Source: Archilochus colubris (lineage: Eukaryota; Chordata; Aves; Apodiformes; Trochilidae). Taken from it: DNA of 64,000 nucleotides. The position numbers were made by a program, and so were the translations under genes. The stretch spans positions 10,615,127 through 10,679,126 of the forward strand of contig CM041092.1 in assembly GCA_023079485.1 (NCBI GenBank), written 5' to 3'. The notes beneath the pieces were generated by a model. That model searched no databases and was not told the origin of the DNA. It saw nothing but the letters and a program-made list of their open reading frames with translations. The first letter of the stretch is position 1. Each line of letters opens with the position of its first letter. Below, piece after piece: positions 36,101 to 50,975 of the stretch.

Positions 36101-39100
36101 AATGTATTCCTTTACTCTCTCATTTGTGCCTCAAAGAGTGAGGAAACTGAAGCAAGCAGTATGGTGCATTTTACCTTAGACATCAGTCCTGGTCTGCTTT
36201 TCAAACATACCTTGGTCTGTGTTGTTCCAGCTCAGGAGTACAACTTCTGTAGTTTTTCAAGGGCCACTGACTTGGAAGGAGAGGAAGTGAAATATCAACT
36301 CTGGGAAATAAAAATCATAGCTGTTTCCTTTATAAGACTAAGTTAGTTCAGACTCTAGTTTGAAAAGAAAAGGTAGGGACAGGGTTACTCAGAGTCTGTC
36401 AGAGATACGGCAGATAATGAAGAGCAGTATGCACTCAAATCAAGCCTGACTCCTGGTGTGTTGAGCACGCAGATTTTTCTGTGGCTCTGCCACAGAAGGA
36501 AACCTCAGACAGTTCTCAGTTTCCCCCACCTCTTTTCCCTCAGGGACACAAGAATGGGGAGGTACAGACTCATTATTCTCTTACTATTAAAACACCTTTT
36601 AGGTTCATTGAGACATTTGCCTTGCACTTCACATGCAATAAGTCACGTGAGAGGCTGAAGCTTAGAGCTGGTGTGTGATTGAGGCAGAGTCTGAAGCAGA
36701 CTCTCCCACAGCCTCTGAATACCTGTGGACTGCTGGGTCCTGACTCCTTTGAGGAGTAAGTAACTGTGAGGTAAGTTCAGGCTGGTTTTGCACTTCTTGT
36801 CTTTGACTACAAATTAGCCTCCTTTAGACTGGCCTTCATCTTTCCATGCAGCGATTTAGGTCTGACAAAGGTATTGTCTTCTTAAAAGGTTTTGCCAGAA
36901 AAGTCCTCATTCAGGGAGGACTCATTCAATGTCCATCCCATTAACATCCTATCTTTTTCAGAGGAACATGAGGAGTTCTCAGTTGTTCTGTTCTTACATA
37001 TGGTATCTCTGACATCTAACAAAAGACTTTGCCTTGTTGCACAAATAGAAGCAAAGTTAGAGTAGTCTGGCAGGATAAAATCCTAAAGTTTTGGACTGCC
37101 ATGGCATTTGCTGCTCAGAGCTTCCTTATTCATATGGCAAATGCACAAAGTACTGGTGATGGAACCAACAAGATCTTGGCAGGTGTGTGACAGTAAATCA
37201 ATAAAGCAGTGTGCCTGTCTCTAACTACTGGTTCTATAAAGCACGTATACTATAAAGATTTGTTTTATCAATGTTTCACAGTACTAGCAAAGACAAAGAG
37301 GTTTAAATATCAATTTATCAGTTGAGCAAAGATTAATTTAATTTAATAATCGGAATACTATATTCTGAATATCTATCTTACAGTTTTTGATGCCTCTGTG
37401 CATAGGACTGATGATACAGCTGGATTCATGAGCAAAAGATACTTACTTTTGCTTTTTCCTGAATACTTGTGCAAGGGAAAGGAGGTATAAAAAATGTAGT
37501 AAACCCAGACCTTGTGTTTAGATGTTGGAAAAACATACTAATATGAAAAAATGCCTTTGAATGAACAATAACTGATATTTACAGATGCTTTCTTCTGCTG
37601 GGGTGTGATTTGCATCCTAACACAAACTCTTCATTATAAACACTGGTTTCCCTGTGCTGGTACAGAAGATGCAACAGTGTCTTATGCTGCCAAACACTGT
37701 GGTTTTTTCAGAAGGAAGCAAAAGGCTTAATGCTATTTGTTCAACCCAGCCAGATATCTACTGTTTATGATCTAAAATATCGTAAGATGTGTTTTCAATT
37801 ACCTTGTGCATATTTTTAAAGAATTAAATTTCCATCAAAGGATTTTGTGAGCTGTTTGATCTCACTGTGTCTAAAGAGCCCAATCTGACTGGAGACAGTT
37901 TTGTCTGAACACATATGGCACAATTGTAACAAATGTGCCCTTTGAATGTATGTGAATATAAGAGAAATTAATTTATTAGTGAGAGAAGAGGATGGAGGGA
38001 GACTGATTTCCAGCATTAGCTGTGAAATGAGTAGCTAAAGAATGGATATGAAAAGCGACTGTGGTTCTTTCTGCTATATGGCTGACTTAAGCTTTTGGGG
38101 TTTTCTGGGTTAAACTGAATATAGGATTCCATTTTCCAGACAGTTTTAAGTGTGAGACAGAGTCCTTCCTTACTGTGAGAACCTGAAAACAGAAGATAAA
38201 GTACTTTTTGTTGTACTGAAAAACAACAGATTTCTTATGATGCCATTGTGCTAGTCTCTGTACAGCCACACAGATGCTCTGCACCTAAAGCCGAAGAAAA
38301 AGAGAAAAATGAGAAAAATGGAACAGTTTTATTGAGAAATGTTGTCAGAGATTTGAATTCCTACACTTTGTTGTTCTGCCCAATGGACCGTGTTGCTTTT
38401 CCTAGTGTTAGGCTCTTAACAACATAATGATGGAAGTCAGATTTCTTCTGCTCCTGGATGGAAACTGTATTGCCTAAACTAGAAAAGCAAAGCAAAATAT
38501 TGAGACCACAGTTTGGTTTCAGTGCTAATACAGTTAACACAAAAAAACTCTTGGAAAAACTACCTTAGCTCTTAAGAATGATCATTAGTCCAGTGGATTA
38601 ACACACTCAACTCATGCTGGTATTTTAGCTTTGGAACTGGCCTGGATATGTCTATAGAATACTATACTGATTAGGCTTAAATGAGTTGTAAGGAAACCTT
38701 TCCTGTTCCATTAAAGTAGCTGTTATGTCTCCCTTATCAATGCAGCTATTTAGAAATAGTTCTACTGCAGTCAAGCATGTATCATGGCTTTTGATCTCTT
38801 TTCCAGTCATCCTTTATTTCAGGGTAATCCTGACATGAAAGTAGAGTTTTTCTTACACATCTTGCTCCTTCTCTGCACTCACTGATCTTTCGGCTTGACT
38901 GAAGATTGGGTATCTGTTGATACTGCTCTGTGTGCTGATTTGAAGTGCTCTTTCAGAAAGCTAAATCTATCTGCATTTAGCTATCAAAAATGAATGTTAA
39001 ACTGAAATTAAGTCAGGAGCATTTAATTAGATGTGTTTGTGTGGTGGCATTTCATCTGTCTTTTGCTGACATTTTAAATGTTACTTAGGAAATGTCTCCA

Positions 39101-42100
39101 ATATTACATATAGATATCAGGTACATAGAGATATCAGGTAGAAAATAAGCAGCAGTAGGTGAAACCTTGAAAAGACTAAGAGCCTTTCTATGCAGATATA
39201 TCTGCTCTGAGGAGAAGGAGAGAGAAAGCCAGTCACTGTACAGCACCAGGACAGTTGTATCTAAACTGTGAAAGGAGCCTGTTTTCACAAAATTTCCAGT
39301 TAGTGATAGTAGAGGCAGTAATGAGATACAGAACTGGTTTCCATCTTACTCTGCCAATTCAACTCCAATGAAGATGCCAAATAGGTTTCCATGTATGGGC
39401 TTTTTAGTAGAAAACAGCTTTATCAAAATCTTTGCTCTTTTTTCTGATGGAGCTTTCTTTTCTGGTTTGTGATATTTACTACCTGTCTGACTGTCATTAG
39501 CATGAAGCAATGGAAGATTTCTGTAAATCGTGTATGGAAAAAACCCTAAATCATTCAATAGCTTTTTCTTAGTATTTCTGCATGGGAAAGCAGCAACCTC
39601 TCTAGGGATGGTTTTTCTATCAGCTAGGCCTTTACTAATGTGATTAACAGGCTAAATGCTCCAAATAAATCCATCACTGGCATCAGTTGCATCAGAGGTG
39701 AATCTTGTTCCTTTATTAATACATCAGTTAAAAAAACAGTATTCGTTTCCAAGACCCAGTGGAAATGGATCAAACTCAATAGTTAATTTTATCCACACAT
39801 TCATACTAATGTTTCTGTACAACACCTACGAAACCATTAATGTCTCCTGACCTTTGCTTCTATGGAAATCCTATGAAAATTTCTCTCTTATTAGAACCCT
39901 GACTGTAGTATACACCATGTTCTGATTCTAGGTGAGTGTTTAATTCTATGGGCTTACTGACACCATGCAAGCCTCAGTGGGGCACAGCATTTTGTTTCAT
40001 TTTTTTAAAAATTTTTTTGCTTGGTTTAATATTTGGGTTTTTGTAGAGATCATGTATAATAATGTGTGGATTTCATTGTAAAGGCAGATTCATGTTTGTT
40101 GACAGACACTTGTAAGATCATGTATACAGCAGCAGACTGGGGGTCAGAGAAAATGGCATGTTTCATCTGAGAAAGCAGCTTTGGAAATGTTTTGGAGATA
40201 GCAGAGGATAAACAAGGAAATAAAGGCTGTCATTGTGATGCTGCAGGCAAGGGATCTCATTAAGCCCTCACTGAGATGTAGAGAAGGGAAAGAAACATAA
40301 AGGAGAGAATTACTGTTTGTAACACTAGGAAGACTATTGCACACTTCCCGTATCCAGTTCCAGCAGCCACACTTCAAGGAGCCTGGAACTGGAAAAGATT
40401 CAGGAAAGAGATAAAAGAATGACTCCTTGTCTGGAAAAATGCCTTGAAGCCAGAGACTAAAGAAGTCGTTTAACTTTGCAAAAGGATAAAAACATGACTT
40501 TAACTCATTATAATTGTTCCTACCTGCACAAGAGGTTACTAATGATAGAATTAGGTAGAATTAGACCCAGAGGTTTAAATTTGAAAGGGTTTAACTGTCA
40601 ATGGAATTGAGATGACAAAATGTTAATCTTAAAAAATTGTAATAAGGCTTTAGAGACATCTTAGAATGATTACTTGATGATTACTCTAAAAAGAACCTTA
40701 AATAAGTGAAGGAATTCTTGCATGATATCTTTGGTCTGTGACCCACCAAACTCAGACAAAATGATAGGAATAATCTCTTCTAACTCTGAATCCAGTACAA
40801 GTTCTCAGTTGCAAGTTCAAACTTCCAGTTGGTGGCCCAATTTATGGCCAACCTCAAGAACTATTAAGATGCCACTTATGTTGTCTTATTCTTGGAGGAC
40901 AGGTGTTTGTTATAACGCATCCTGATGACTGGTGCCAAGAGAGAGCCTCGTTAGAACCTACAAGCTGTTGATAGCTGATATCTCTATTGTTATCGCTTTA
41001 ACTCCTGAGTTACACCAGGCTGTCTGCCTGCAAATTGTGTTGAAAGACCCATAAGCCAAATGGAGGATAGAATCTCTCTCTGTTTGTGCTGTAGCACAGT
41101 AAGGTGGGGCAAAACTGGAGTCCTAGAGCATGGGATAGGGACAGACTTTTGAGCTTTAATTTCATTTATGCAGTTTTGAGAACTCTCTTGTAAGATTTTT
41201 GACCAAAGTCAGTGAGCACAAGTGTGTGTGTATGCCCAGAACACACTCAAGTGTGAGATTTGTGTAGAAGCAAGGGAAACCTGGGGTATTTTTTTGTTTG
41301 AACTGAGAAATTCAATGAAAACTCAAGCTTAATGTGGGTGATATGGGTTATTTTGTCTACTGTAGCCATGACCTTTAAAACAGTAATAGTAATTTGACTG
41401 AAGTGAGCCATGAAGAGCAGCTGGGTAGCATTACTGTTAGATGTGTCAGCCACATGAAGGCCTGCTGCCTCTTTCTGTCAGGGCTATGGGAAAGCTGGCA
41501 GTCTTTTAAAATACCTCACTTCTCTGCTCATACTCAAATGGAAACACAAAAGGAAAATAAGCCCTATCCCCAGTCTGTCTGAGGAGTCAGCTACTGATAA
41601 TGAAAACGTGTGGCATTGCAGAAAGTGAATCACTTCTTTTAGGAGTAATGTTTTAAGGAGAGCTGGCAGTGCATCAGTTGCAGGTAAGCCTATAAAACAT
41701 CTGATTGAGAGTGTATTCATTGAGTCTGAGAGCAAAAGCTGCAAAGCAATCAGGTTTTTAAGTGAAAATTTCAAGAATAGCAGCATAGTATTTCTACCTC
41801 TGAATGAAAAAATGGCTTTGTGATAGTGCTTTTTATATAAACAATTTTTTGTGGTTTTGTTTGTTTGTTTTAATTGCAAGTAACCTTATTTCATGAGACT
41901 GTGTTTATTCCAAAATGCACAGATTGTTCTGAGTAAAAGCTATAAACCTCATCTTGTTTGGTTTTTTTGGAAATGGCTGTGGTCTCTCAGATCCAAAGAA
42001 ATAGAATAGTCTGGTGATGGGCACAGTGAAGAAGGATTTAGGCTTATTGATCACAGTTACCAGTATATGTAGAAGGATGCATGGGTTTGGGGCATTCTAG

Positions 42101-45100
42101 GGAATGTGTCCTAGGGAGGTAGCACATTTTTTTCTATGTTTGCTGTATGCTGTCAGTTAACAAGGCACCGAGATTGAGCAATGGCACAGGGCAGCTGTGG
42201 ATCTGGCAGTGCTCTATCCACTTTGAAGGTCTTGGAATTTAGAGACAATGAGGAGGGAGAGAGGTTCTCCCGTGGGTAGGCTTGCAGGTACAAGGGAAAC
42301 ACTTTCTCTTGTACAGTTTCTTGGGGAAGAAATAAAATATCTATTAGAGGAACTCAGTGTAGAGGGGAATATTTTTCTAGATATTGAAAATCTCATGGGG
42401 ACTAGGAGAGGTTTGGGTTTGTTTTTTTTACAGAGTGTCATATATTTTTGCCAGACATGGCTCAGCTCTGATTAAATCCCAATTAAAGGAAAGTATGGTA
42501 TATTTGATGTGATTCCTTCCCAGCCTCCTTCCCTGTCAAAGATCCTACAATGCAAGAGAAACAATTCAGGATCTCTTTAACAAGCTTAATTACAGAGCTT
42601 TCAAAACATCCTCAAAAAACTGATGCAAGCCATAGTAATCCTTCCAGTCCCCTCCCATGAATGTTTACTTCTCAAGTGGAATCAGAAATCTCTGAAGAAT
42701 TTTAGATAAACATAATAATATTTGTAGTTAGTTCCTTCTTTTATATAAAACTAAAAAAATTTCAGACTAAATTTTTTTTAACCAATGTTCTTAGCCAATT
42801 TTTAAACTACTGAAAGTTCTACTACTGATGAAAAAGGTTCTTTGCCCCTTTTAAGATTAAAAGCTCAATCAGTCTGGTATAGCCTTATTCTGGTTAATCA
42901 GTTATCTTATTTTCTACTGTTTCTATGTGTCTGGCCCTTCCAATAATACCTGTATAAAACTCTTGAAGGCAGTAGCCCTGTTCCTGTAAATTCATTAGTT
43001 CAGTGCAGTTTGGTTCTTTAGCCCTTTAAAGGGTTGTTTTATTAAGCTTGCATTGGTTTTCCATTTTCCCTATTACTGGGTGATGTCATTGCAGGCAAAA
43101 AGAAACAATATTAATATAGACGGGGCAGCCAAGATTCAAAAGAGCAGAAGATGTTTTTTTTTGTTTGGGTTAGAGTTTTATTCCAGAAAATTAAGTATAC
43201 TTCTCCAGCATTTAAAAATGGTGGGGTTTTTTATTTTAGTGTTTGTGTTTTTCAAGTTTTGGCACAAATGAGAGTTCAACAGCTGGCAAAAAACCCAATC
43301 ACAAGCAGGTATTTCTTAATCTATTTTTCTCTGCTTGTTGATGCTGCAGTACTTCCACTACAGAACCAATCTCCTGATGGTTCCTATAGGATCAAATGCA
43401 GATATTTTGATCTTCCAACAGCTGTAAAATCCTGATCTTTTTGTGGTCTCAGTTTGCTTTAGTGCTAAATATGCTTTCTCAAAGTAAATAAAATGAGCAA
43501 AAGGAAGTCAAGATAGCTCCTAATATTGTGAAGAAACTCAGTAGTTCAAGTTACATATCTCCTCTTCTGCCCTTCCCAGTAGGAATGTGTAACACATTAA
43601 GTCAGTATTTTTTTCTAAGAAAGGAGATGCTTTGGTGCAGGGCTGTCAACAGTGGCTTGGTTGGAGTTTGGGTTTTTTTTTCCTCTTATGTTTACAGTGT
43701 GGGTTTTTAAAGGGATTTACATATCTTCATCAGTTGCAAATTGCCCTGAATGCATGGTCCCTCACTAAGAGAGGAAGCACTTCCAACTTAACCACAGTGA
43801 GGTGCTGGCACTGCACCTGGTGCTTACCAAAAGAGTGTATGAGTCTTCTACACTGAAAATATACCGTTTGCCAGCATGCTAATGCAGTACTTCTATTAGC
43901 ATAAAACTCACTGCTGTGGTTTTGGGCTGTTACTGGATATATTATTTTTCCTTCTGATAGTCTCAGTGAATGAGATTTATGAGATGTACTTGCTTTGAAG
44001 TAGCTGATCCAGGCATAACCAGGGTACCAAGTGGACTCAGTCCAGTTTGGAAAGTTGGGTTGAGCCTGGAAGTGAAACCATTTGTTAGGATGGAAAATGA
44101 AGGCACTGAAGTTAATCTTGACTCTTCACATTTAAAGCAGTGGAAGCCATTCATAGGCTCTGCATTTCCTTGCTAGCTTGTGCTAGTAACACTTGTGAAA
44201 GAAATTAAAACAAATAAAAACCTAGCTTATAATACTCAAGAGTTGGATGCACTGCAATTGACTCAGCTAAAAAGAAGCCACAATGCCATGGTAATTATCT
44301 CCTCAGTGGGATCAAAATGAAAGACCATGCCACAGAAAGCATAATTGTAGATGATGCATTAATAACAAAACTGCTTGTCCTGGGAAGAGTTTACAATTGT
44401 AAATCTAGATCAGACTATATCTTTGTTGCTCAAATTCCCTTCAAGAAAATATTGGACTTTTCAGCATGTTAGTTTCAAATACTATGTAAGTAGTAGAACA
44501 AACAAATGGTATATTTTCTTTATAGGTGAATTGCTTTGTCTACAAAGTATTTTGAAAACTTAAGAATCTTTTTCTGGTTAAATAATTTTTGTTTGTTGAG
44601 CCTCTGGTGTAATGATAAAGCATAGGGACAAAATTTTTGTGTTCTCTGATGCTGGGAAATAAGTTTATTTGTAAAACATAACTAATAAAGTGACCTGTAA
44701 GAGCAGAAAAGGAAATAGGGAGAGAAAAGGTAAACCCAAATAATGTGCAAACAAAGGTTTCTGTAAGCTCTTTGGGCTCTAGAGTTCAAGTTAACAGATG
44801 TCTTTCTGTAAGAAGCATAGTAAAGTTTTTTTTCCTAATTCTTTAATTAACAACAGATTTGCCTGATTGCTTATTGTATGTATTTGTAAACAATGCAAAC
44901 CAGTTTCACACTGTGAATGAGCTGAGTGAATGAGCCAATACCTCACTTAGCTCTGTTTATTTGCTTAGATTTTATTGGATTTCGGTTCCTGGGCCTTAAA
45001 CCTGTAGGCAGTGCCCCCACTCTGCATTACAGTGATGCTTTCCATGCCCTTAAGTTCAGAATCCTTCATTGCCATTAAGGCATTTGCTTTCCTCACTCTT

Positions 45101-47525
45101 TCCTTAACTCAAATGCAAAAATATTGCAAAGGGTTCCATTTTTGTCAGATGCCAATAATATTACATCTGAAGACTTCGCCATGATTTTTCTGACTGAAAG
45201 TTGTATTAAAATTTTATATCCTTGTTCCATGGTTGTTGCTTCATTTTTGTTTCCATCTGTGTTTGGATACTTAATATTGCTTATCTAAAGAGGTTCACCA
45301 AATTACTGAAGAGCTTTATGCATGTGCAAAGTGGTGCAGCAACAAAGCTTGCAACAAGGTTCTTAGGGATAACTAGGATTAGCACTTAGGGGAAAAATGG
45401 CTGGATCCAGAGGAAGCACTGGTTTGTTTTACATGGTTTGTGTTTATCTGTTCCATTTATTTAAAATCAACAACACACATCTCCTATTCATTTTTTTTAA
45501 TTCCATGGTTTAAAAATATTTAAAAAATTAAATAAATAGTAGTTTAGACTTCAAAATCAACTTCCTGGTCTCCAAACAATGGGAAAAGAAGCAACTTTGT
45601 AACAGCACAGAAAGTTTGAAGAGGCTAGAAACCCCCAAGTATTTTCTATCATTCACCTTTATTCCTGAAGCTACATCTCTTTTTGAGGAGCTTGTTGTTA
45701 GCTTATTTTGCACACTGACAATCTTTATCTTGTTGGAAGGAATTTGCATTTAACAGACTATTTTGGGTGTAGGTGATCTGAATCTTCCATGCATAAGGTA
45801 TAGCAACTCTGCAAAAGAGGGGTTAAAACACTGACAGCACTTCAGTCTAAAGAAAGTAGTAGTTAAAATACACATAGCATGGGGAAATCTGGCGGAAAGA
45901 AAACCCAGAAAAATAATTTTCTACTCTCTGGGAGATTTATAAGGTATCACAGGATCTTCCCAAAGTAAATTTAAAATATTTTAAAAATGTAATCAGTCAT
46001 CAGAGAAGCTATTCCTAGCACTTTTTTAAAAACCAGGGCAGAAAGACAAGGAACATTCAAGAACAAACAATTGCTGCTTCAAAAGCAAAGCAAACACACT
46101 TTGAGAGAGTGTTTAATCAAATTCTCTTCCAACAGCCTCCAGTTACTGCAAGAATACTTTCCACTTTTCTGGATAGATGTCTTGCACTCTGGGGTCTGGA
46201 AGAGAGTAACTGAAGTTTGCCAAAAAGCATGATCAAAAGGCTGCTAAATCAGGGGAACCTTCCAAGTCAGTTCAAGAGAACTTGAATGTGGGGTATTAAC
46301 CCAGGGCTAAGTTGAGTTGGGTTAAATGCTAAAGCTGAGTATGAAGTCATTCATTACATGATGAGTTATAACTACTTATTTAAACACAAATCCTTACTCA
46401 GTATCAGGCCTGTTCCTTGACATAATTAAGGTCTGGTGTATAATTAAAAACCAAATATCATACCGGAGTTTAGTTTATCTGTCTTCCCACAAGAACGTAA
46501 TGAACAGTTGAGGCCCTAATACTGTGAAAACTTAGTTTTGTAATTACTTGGGTTAGGAAGTGCAATCATATTGAGCTCAGTTAAAAGGCTTTCTGTGCAA
46601 GCTTCAGTGTTTACTGTCATGCAGAAAGGTTTACAGTAATATCTCTGACAAACCATAGCCAGATGAGCACTTAATGAACAGAACTGCCAGAGAAATGGCC
46701 TGTGGGTGAGATCTGACTTGGATTATTTCTAGTTACTGAGTATTTTGTTTCCTTCTCAAACATTAGAATACTTGTTTGCTTCTTTATCTTTAAGGAATTG
46801 GAATAATCTAGCTCTGCTCTGTTAGAGAGATGGGCAGCCCTTTGGAAGAGATGGTTAGAGGTCCAGAGTCTTCAGCTTTGTTATTCTTGTCTGTCTTGTA
46901 GCAGTACAATGTAATTGGGCATGAAACAGTCAGCACTTTGGTCACTGCAACAAGTAGAAACACTGGAGGGTACCTCCTGCAAGACAAGCTACTATCAAAA
47001 CCCCGTATTTTATACAACTATATAGATAAGCTGTCTTCTCTATCTGTCTTCCTGAGCAGCAAACATCATAAGATCATCTGTGAGTCATTCCATGTGTGAG
47101 ATCTTATATTATGTCAGTAGCAAGCAAAAAATGAAATCTGTGACATAACCACTTGTTATCCTCAATAATTCATCACTTCAAGACTAGCAGTCTGAGCTTC
47201 TACTTTGTATAAAAATAAAGTGGGTAGTTAGAGGTGCCCTAAATCCCCCTAGTCTCCCAACTGGATAGTCTCCTAATTTCTCTTAATTAATATTGTAGGT
47301 AGCACCTGCTGACCTTCTGTCCACAAGGAAGTTCTATTCTCACCTAGTGTATTTTCCTGTGATTTTTTCTCCTCCCCACCTTCCCCAGCATATATGTAGG
47401 AGAAATATAGGTCAGGAAGAAAACAAGAACACATGTACATACCTGGTTGCTTATCATCTGCTTATGGTGGCCTAAATCTAGGTTAACTCTATCAATGCCA
47501 GTGGAGTTACTTCACTTTCTCTCAG

Positions 47526-47551
47526 GAAAACGGTGTGTGTCAGAGAACTCT
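47526..47551 (+). other. Candidate 26-nt microexon
   Basis: A very strong acceptor (TTACTTCACTTTCTCTCAG) and a strong donor (AACTCT/GTAAGTA) bound 26 nt. In the phase left by 30,156-30,194 it is open (residues KRCVSENS) and exits in phase 0. Microexons this small exist but are rare, and such pairs arise by chance in 64 kb. Confidence 0.15.
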
Positions 47552-47931
47552 GTAAGTATAGTATTTCAAAGACTTGATATTTAAAGAAAAATCATGTTGA
47601 TTTTTTTGTTTGTTTGATCAGAGTTTTCACAGCAGTTACCTGTATATTGTTATCTTAGTGTGAGCCAGGAAAAAAAGGCTCAAACAAACAAAAAACAAAC
47701 CACAACAATTACTTCCTGTATTTTCTGTTTGTATTCTAGTTTGGAGCAGCACTACTTGGAATAACTGGGGAAGCCGCTTCCTATTTTTCTGCTCCACCAT
47801 TTAACAAGGATAACTCCCCCCAGGACAGAAAACTGACTGCTAGCATAACTAATATGCCATAACTATACTTGAAAATATCTGACATGCTTGTGGAAGAACT
47901 TTCGGGTGAAACATTGATCTGAATCTTGATA

Positions 47932-47967
47932 TTTTTTTATTTTATTTTATTTTATTTTTTTTTTTTA
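47932..47967. repeat. (TTTTA)n and poly-T tract
   Basis: Four TTTTA-like units followed by a T run; a pentanucleotide microsatellite. Confidence 0.85.
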
Positions 47968-50053
47968 AATCAGCTAATATTTCTAGATTAGTTCATGATA
48001 ATTTCTGAATAACGCAAAATACATATGCTGGATCTGGGAAACCATTTTTAACCAGCTTAAAACAAAGATTTGCTTTCCTGTAGCAAGTGCTCTTGCTCAA
48101 ACGCTTGCTCACTCAACAGGTGACTCTGCCTCTTCAGAGATACCTGCTAATTTTCAGTCTCTACAGGGATGTTTTGGTGATCTCCTCCCATCTTTTCCAA
48201 GTCACGCTATCAGGAACTAGCCATAACTGGTAATATTTAATATAAAAATTTCCTAAGTTTATAAAGCAGAAGTGTAGAAATGCAATTGGCCCCTTTTCAT
48301 AGCAGCATCTTGATTTGAGGTTGATGCATGAAAATCCAGTGTGACTGTAGTTCCTGTCTCCTCTGGATGTGAGAAGAGATAGCCCTGCTTCTTTCCTGAC
48401 ATCTGTTACTGTCCTGTGCTGCCCTGAGGCAACACAGTATTCCTGAGTGTTGATATTTCCATTATTCCCTTCTTGCTTCTAAATCCCTTTGATCATTGGG
48501 TGCACATGGCTGAATGCAAGTGGAATTAATATCACTTTAAGCCTCCAGGCTCATTCAATATAGCATGTCTCTTCCTTCATATGTATTCAATATTAGAGCC
48601 TCCTGTTGAACTCAAAACAAATACAGTGCATTTGTCTGCTCAATTCATTTTACAAGCTTCTAAGATTCTATGCTGCTGTATCCAGCAGACATGTTTAAAA
48701 AAACTAGCAGAAGGCTAGCTTCATTTTTCTGTGGCTTTGTGTGGCACAGGAGCAAAGCAGTCACTTGCTGAATTGGACCAGTAGTTTTTCAGTTGAAAAA
48801 TTATTATTATGACTAGAGCAGCAAGGATCTCTGCAGCTTTACCCATACAGGCTCAGCATGGATCTGTTTTATCCCATTTGTGCTTGATGTGGGTTTGCAT
48901 TAGGCTTGGGTTTCAAATTCAGAAAAAACCCAATACTGGAAGAAAAAACTTGGAGTGATTAGGGATGGCAATGGTAACTGAAATGTTTGCCAACTTCAGG
49001 AAATTGGCCTAAGTTTTAGACTTGCAAGAAACCATTTCTAATTGGGTGATTTTCTTCTTTGTTCAATTTTCATTCTGAGGATTTCCAGTTGTGATCTCAA
49101 AAACCTGTTAAAATTACTTCACATTTTCTTCCAGATCTTTCCTTGTGTATAGCACCAATAAATCCAGGTAGTCTCTGTTTTTTCCAGCGGAGGAGCAACT
49201 GCCTCTCTGCACTAAGTGGTTAATAATTGTTTCAGATATCCCAAGGTCTTAGATATTAGTGCTGGGAAAAGCTCCTCTTGTCTGTTAAGCCAACAAACTG
49301 ATTCTTATTTTGGATTCTGCTACATCCTGTTATTTGTTCTTGCTATTATTCTCCAACAGAAACTTAAAAAGAGAAAGCAGGGCTGCAGTGAGTTCTTTGG
49401 TATCTTTCCTGGCGATAAGAATTGCCCTTGCTTTTATTTTATTTTTTTCTTCTGACTGCTCAAGAAGGAATAATTTATTCTTTTTGTGTTCATGACTCTG
49501 TGTGTTTGACATTAATGCAAAGCATTAGTATTTCTAGTTCATTTTCTAGGATACTGGAAAAGCTGTTTTCTTTGTCACTTGTTAGGTGAATCATTCAGAT
49601 GTACATTGTAGAACCAAACATAAGCAACAATGCTACCTCAGACCACTTGGCCTACAATGTCTTCAAAACAAAACTTCATTTTGCCCCACATTTAAAAGCT
49701 TCAGAGTAGATTCTGGTGTTTGCTTTAATGACAAAGCATGAAGCTGCAATTTGTACCTCATGACAACTTGCATAATACCTGCAATCTACTTTCTGTTACC
49801 CTGTTTGTTCTAAAACAACTGCTAGCTGGTGGTTTCTTATGCAGAAACTGTTTAGCTGTTATTCCTGCTCATACAAAGTTAACATGTATGTCACTAGTCT
49901 GATAGTAAAGAAGAATAAAACATGAAGATTTGAGCCCTACTGATTTCTTGCATCAGGGTTTTGATCCAGAGCTGTCAACTGTAGTTTTAAAATAACCAGC
50001 TCTCCAACTCTCATAAGCACCTCTGAGATTAACAGTGTTCCTGTACCAAGCAG

Positions 50054-50194
50054 GAGGTGCCCTGAGAGAATTCAGTCAGCAAGAGATCACAGAGATAGAT
50101 TCAAGGTTAGAAACAGAAACTGGGAAGTCTGATCTCCCTATCCTCTCTTCAGATAGATCTTGTGTGGAATTTGCTTGGATTACTCTGTTTAAAG
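50054..50194 (+). other. Candidate 141-nt exon, or old SINE
   Basis: An acceptor (GTTCCTGTACCAAGCAG) and a donor (TTTAAAG/GTAATC) bound 141 nt open in one frame that enters and leaves in phase 1, the same phase as 18,035 and 30,156. The residues include REFSQQEITEIDSRLETETG. The competing reading is a decayed MIR-like SINE: the stretch from about 50,085 to 50,145 ('gagatcacagagatag ... aactgggaagtctgatctcc') resembles the reverse of the MIR core, and such fossils often leave open frames. I favour neither strongly. Confidence 0.2.
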
Positions 50195-50975
50195 GTAATC
50201 TGTTATCAATGTTATCATTATCAATGAAAAATGCTTCAAAATACTTGGCTATTGGAAAACAAGACCTTGCTACTTAACCTGAAGAAGCAGCTCTTGCTAG
50301 CTACTCTACCTTTGGTTTCAGATAAACTGGTAATTCCAAATATGAGTCTGTTGCCTCAGAGGCAGAAATCATCCATTGTCCTGTACCTCACCAGGCAGAT
50401 TCCTGGAGGCTGGCTTTTCCTGCTAGATAAGATATAGAATAAATAATGTCGGTTCATTGTGACTGCAGATCTCACAGAAGTCTGTTGTACTGTAGTTCAT
50501 GATTAATGGGCTTACACTGAGCTGCCAAGATTTTTACAGGAAGATGTGCTACCAGATCCCTAACCAGTGTAAACTGGTTTGCTTTTGTGATCCTGGGAAA
50601 ACTGACTGATTTATATCAGCTTAAAATTTAGCTCCTCACCTTCAGACATTCCATTCCCTGATGGAAACATAATAGTAATCATGAATTAATTATATACCTG
50701 TTCTTGTCTGGCCTCTGTGCTTTACTTTTAAGGATTCTGTTGCATCATAAACTGCATTTATTGTTTTAGTCATCACTAATGATGTCCATGGAATACATCA
50801 CTGTACTCCCCTACATCTAGAATGCATCTGACAATGAAGTTGTTGGAACATTGTTATTGCTGTGGGAGGACAGAGGAGACAGGAAGAAAGCAGCTGATCA
50901 ACTCAGCAGCCATGTGAGGAATTAAGGTATTGAGTAGAAAAAACCTCCCAAGCTGAAAATAAGCACTCCCACCCT

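Noticed and set aside
36700..36780. Acceptor at CTCTCCCACAG with donors GAGGA/GTAAGT and GTGAG/GTAAGT
   Set aside because: The required phase is closed by TGA, and no neighbouring exon would fit the other phases.
41639..41679. 41-nt plus-strand segment with strong acceptor (CACTTCTTTTAG) and donor (GTTGCAG/GTAAGC)
   Set aside because: In the phase needed to follow 30,194 it contains a stop; only an incompatible phase is open.
41484..41879. 131-codon minus-strand frame
   Set aside because: Composition is typical of translated AT-rich intron, with no family resemblance and no promoter or splice support.
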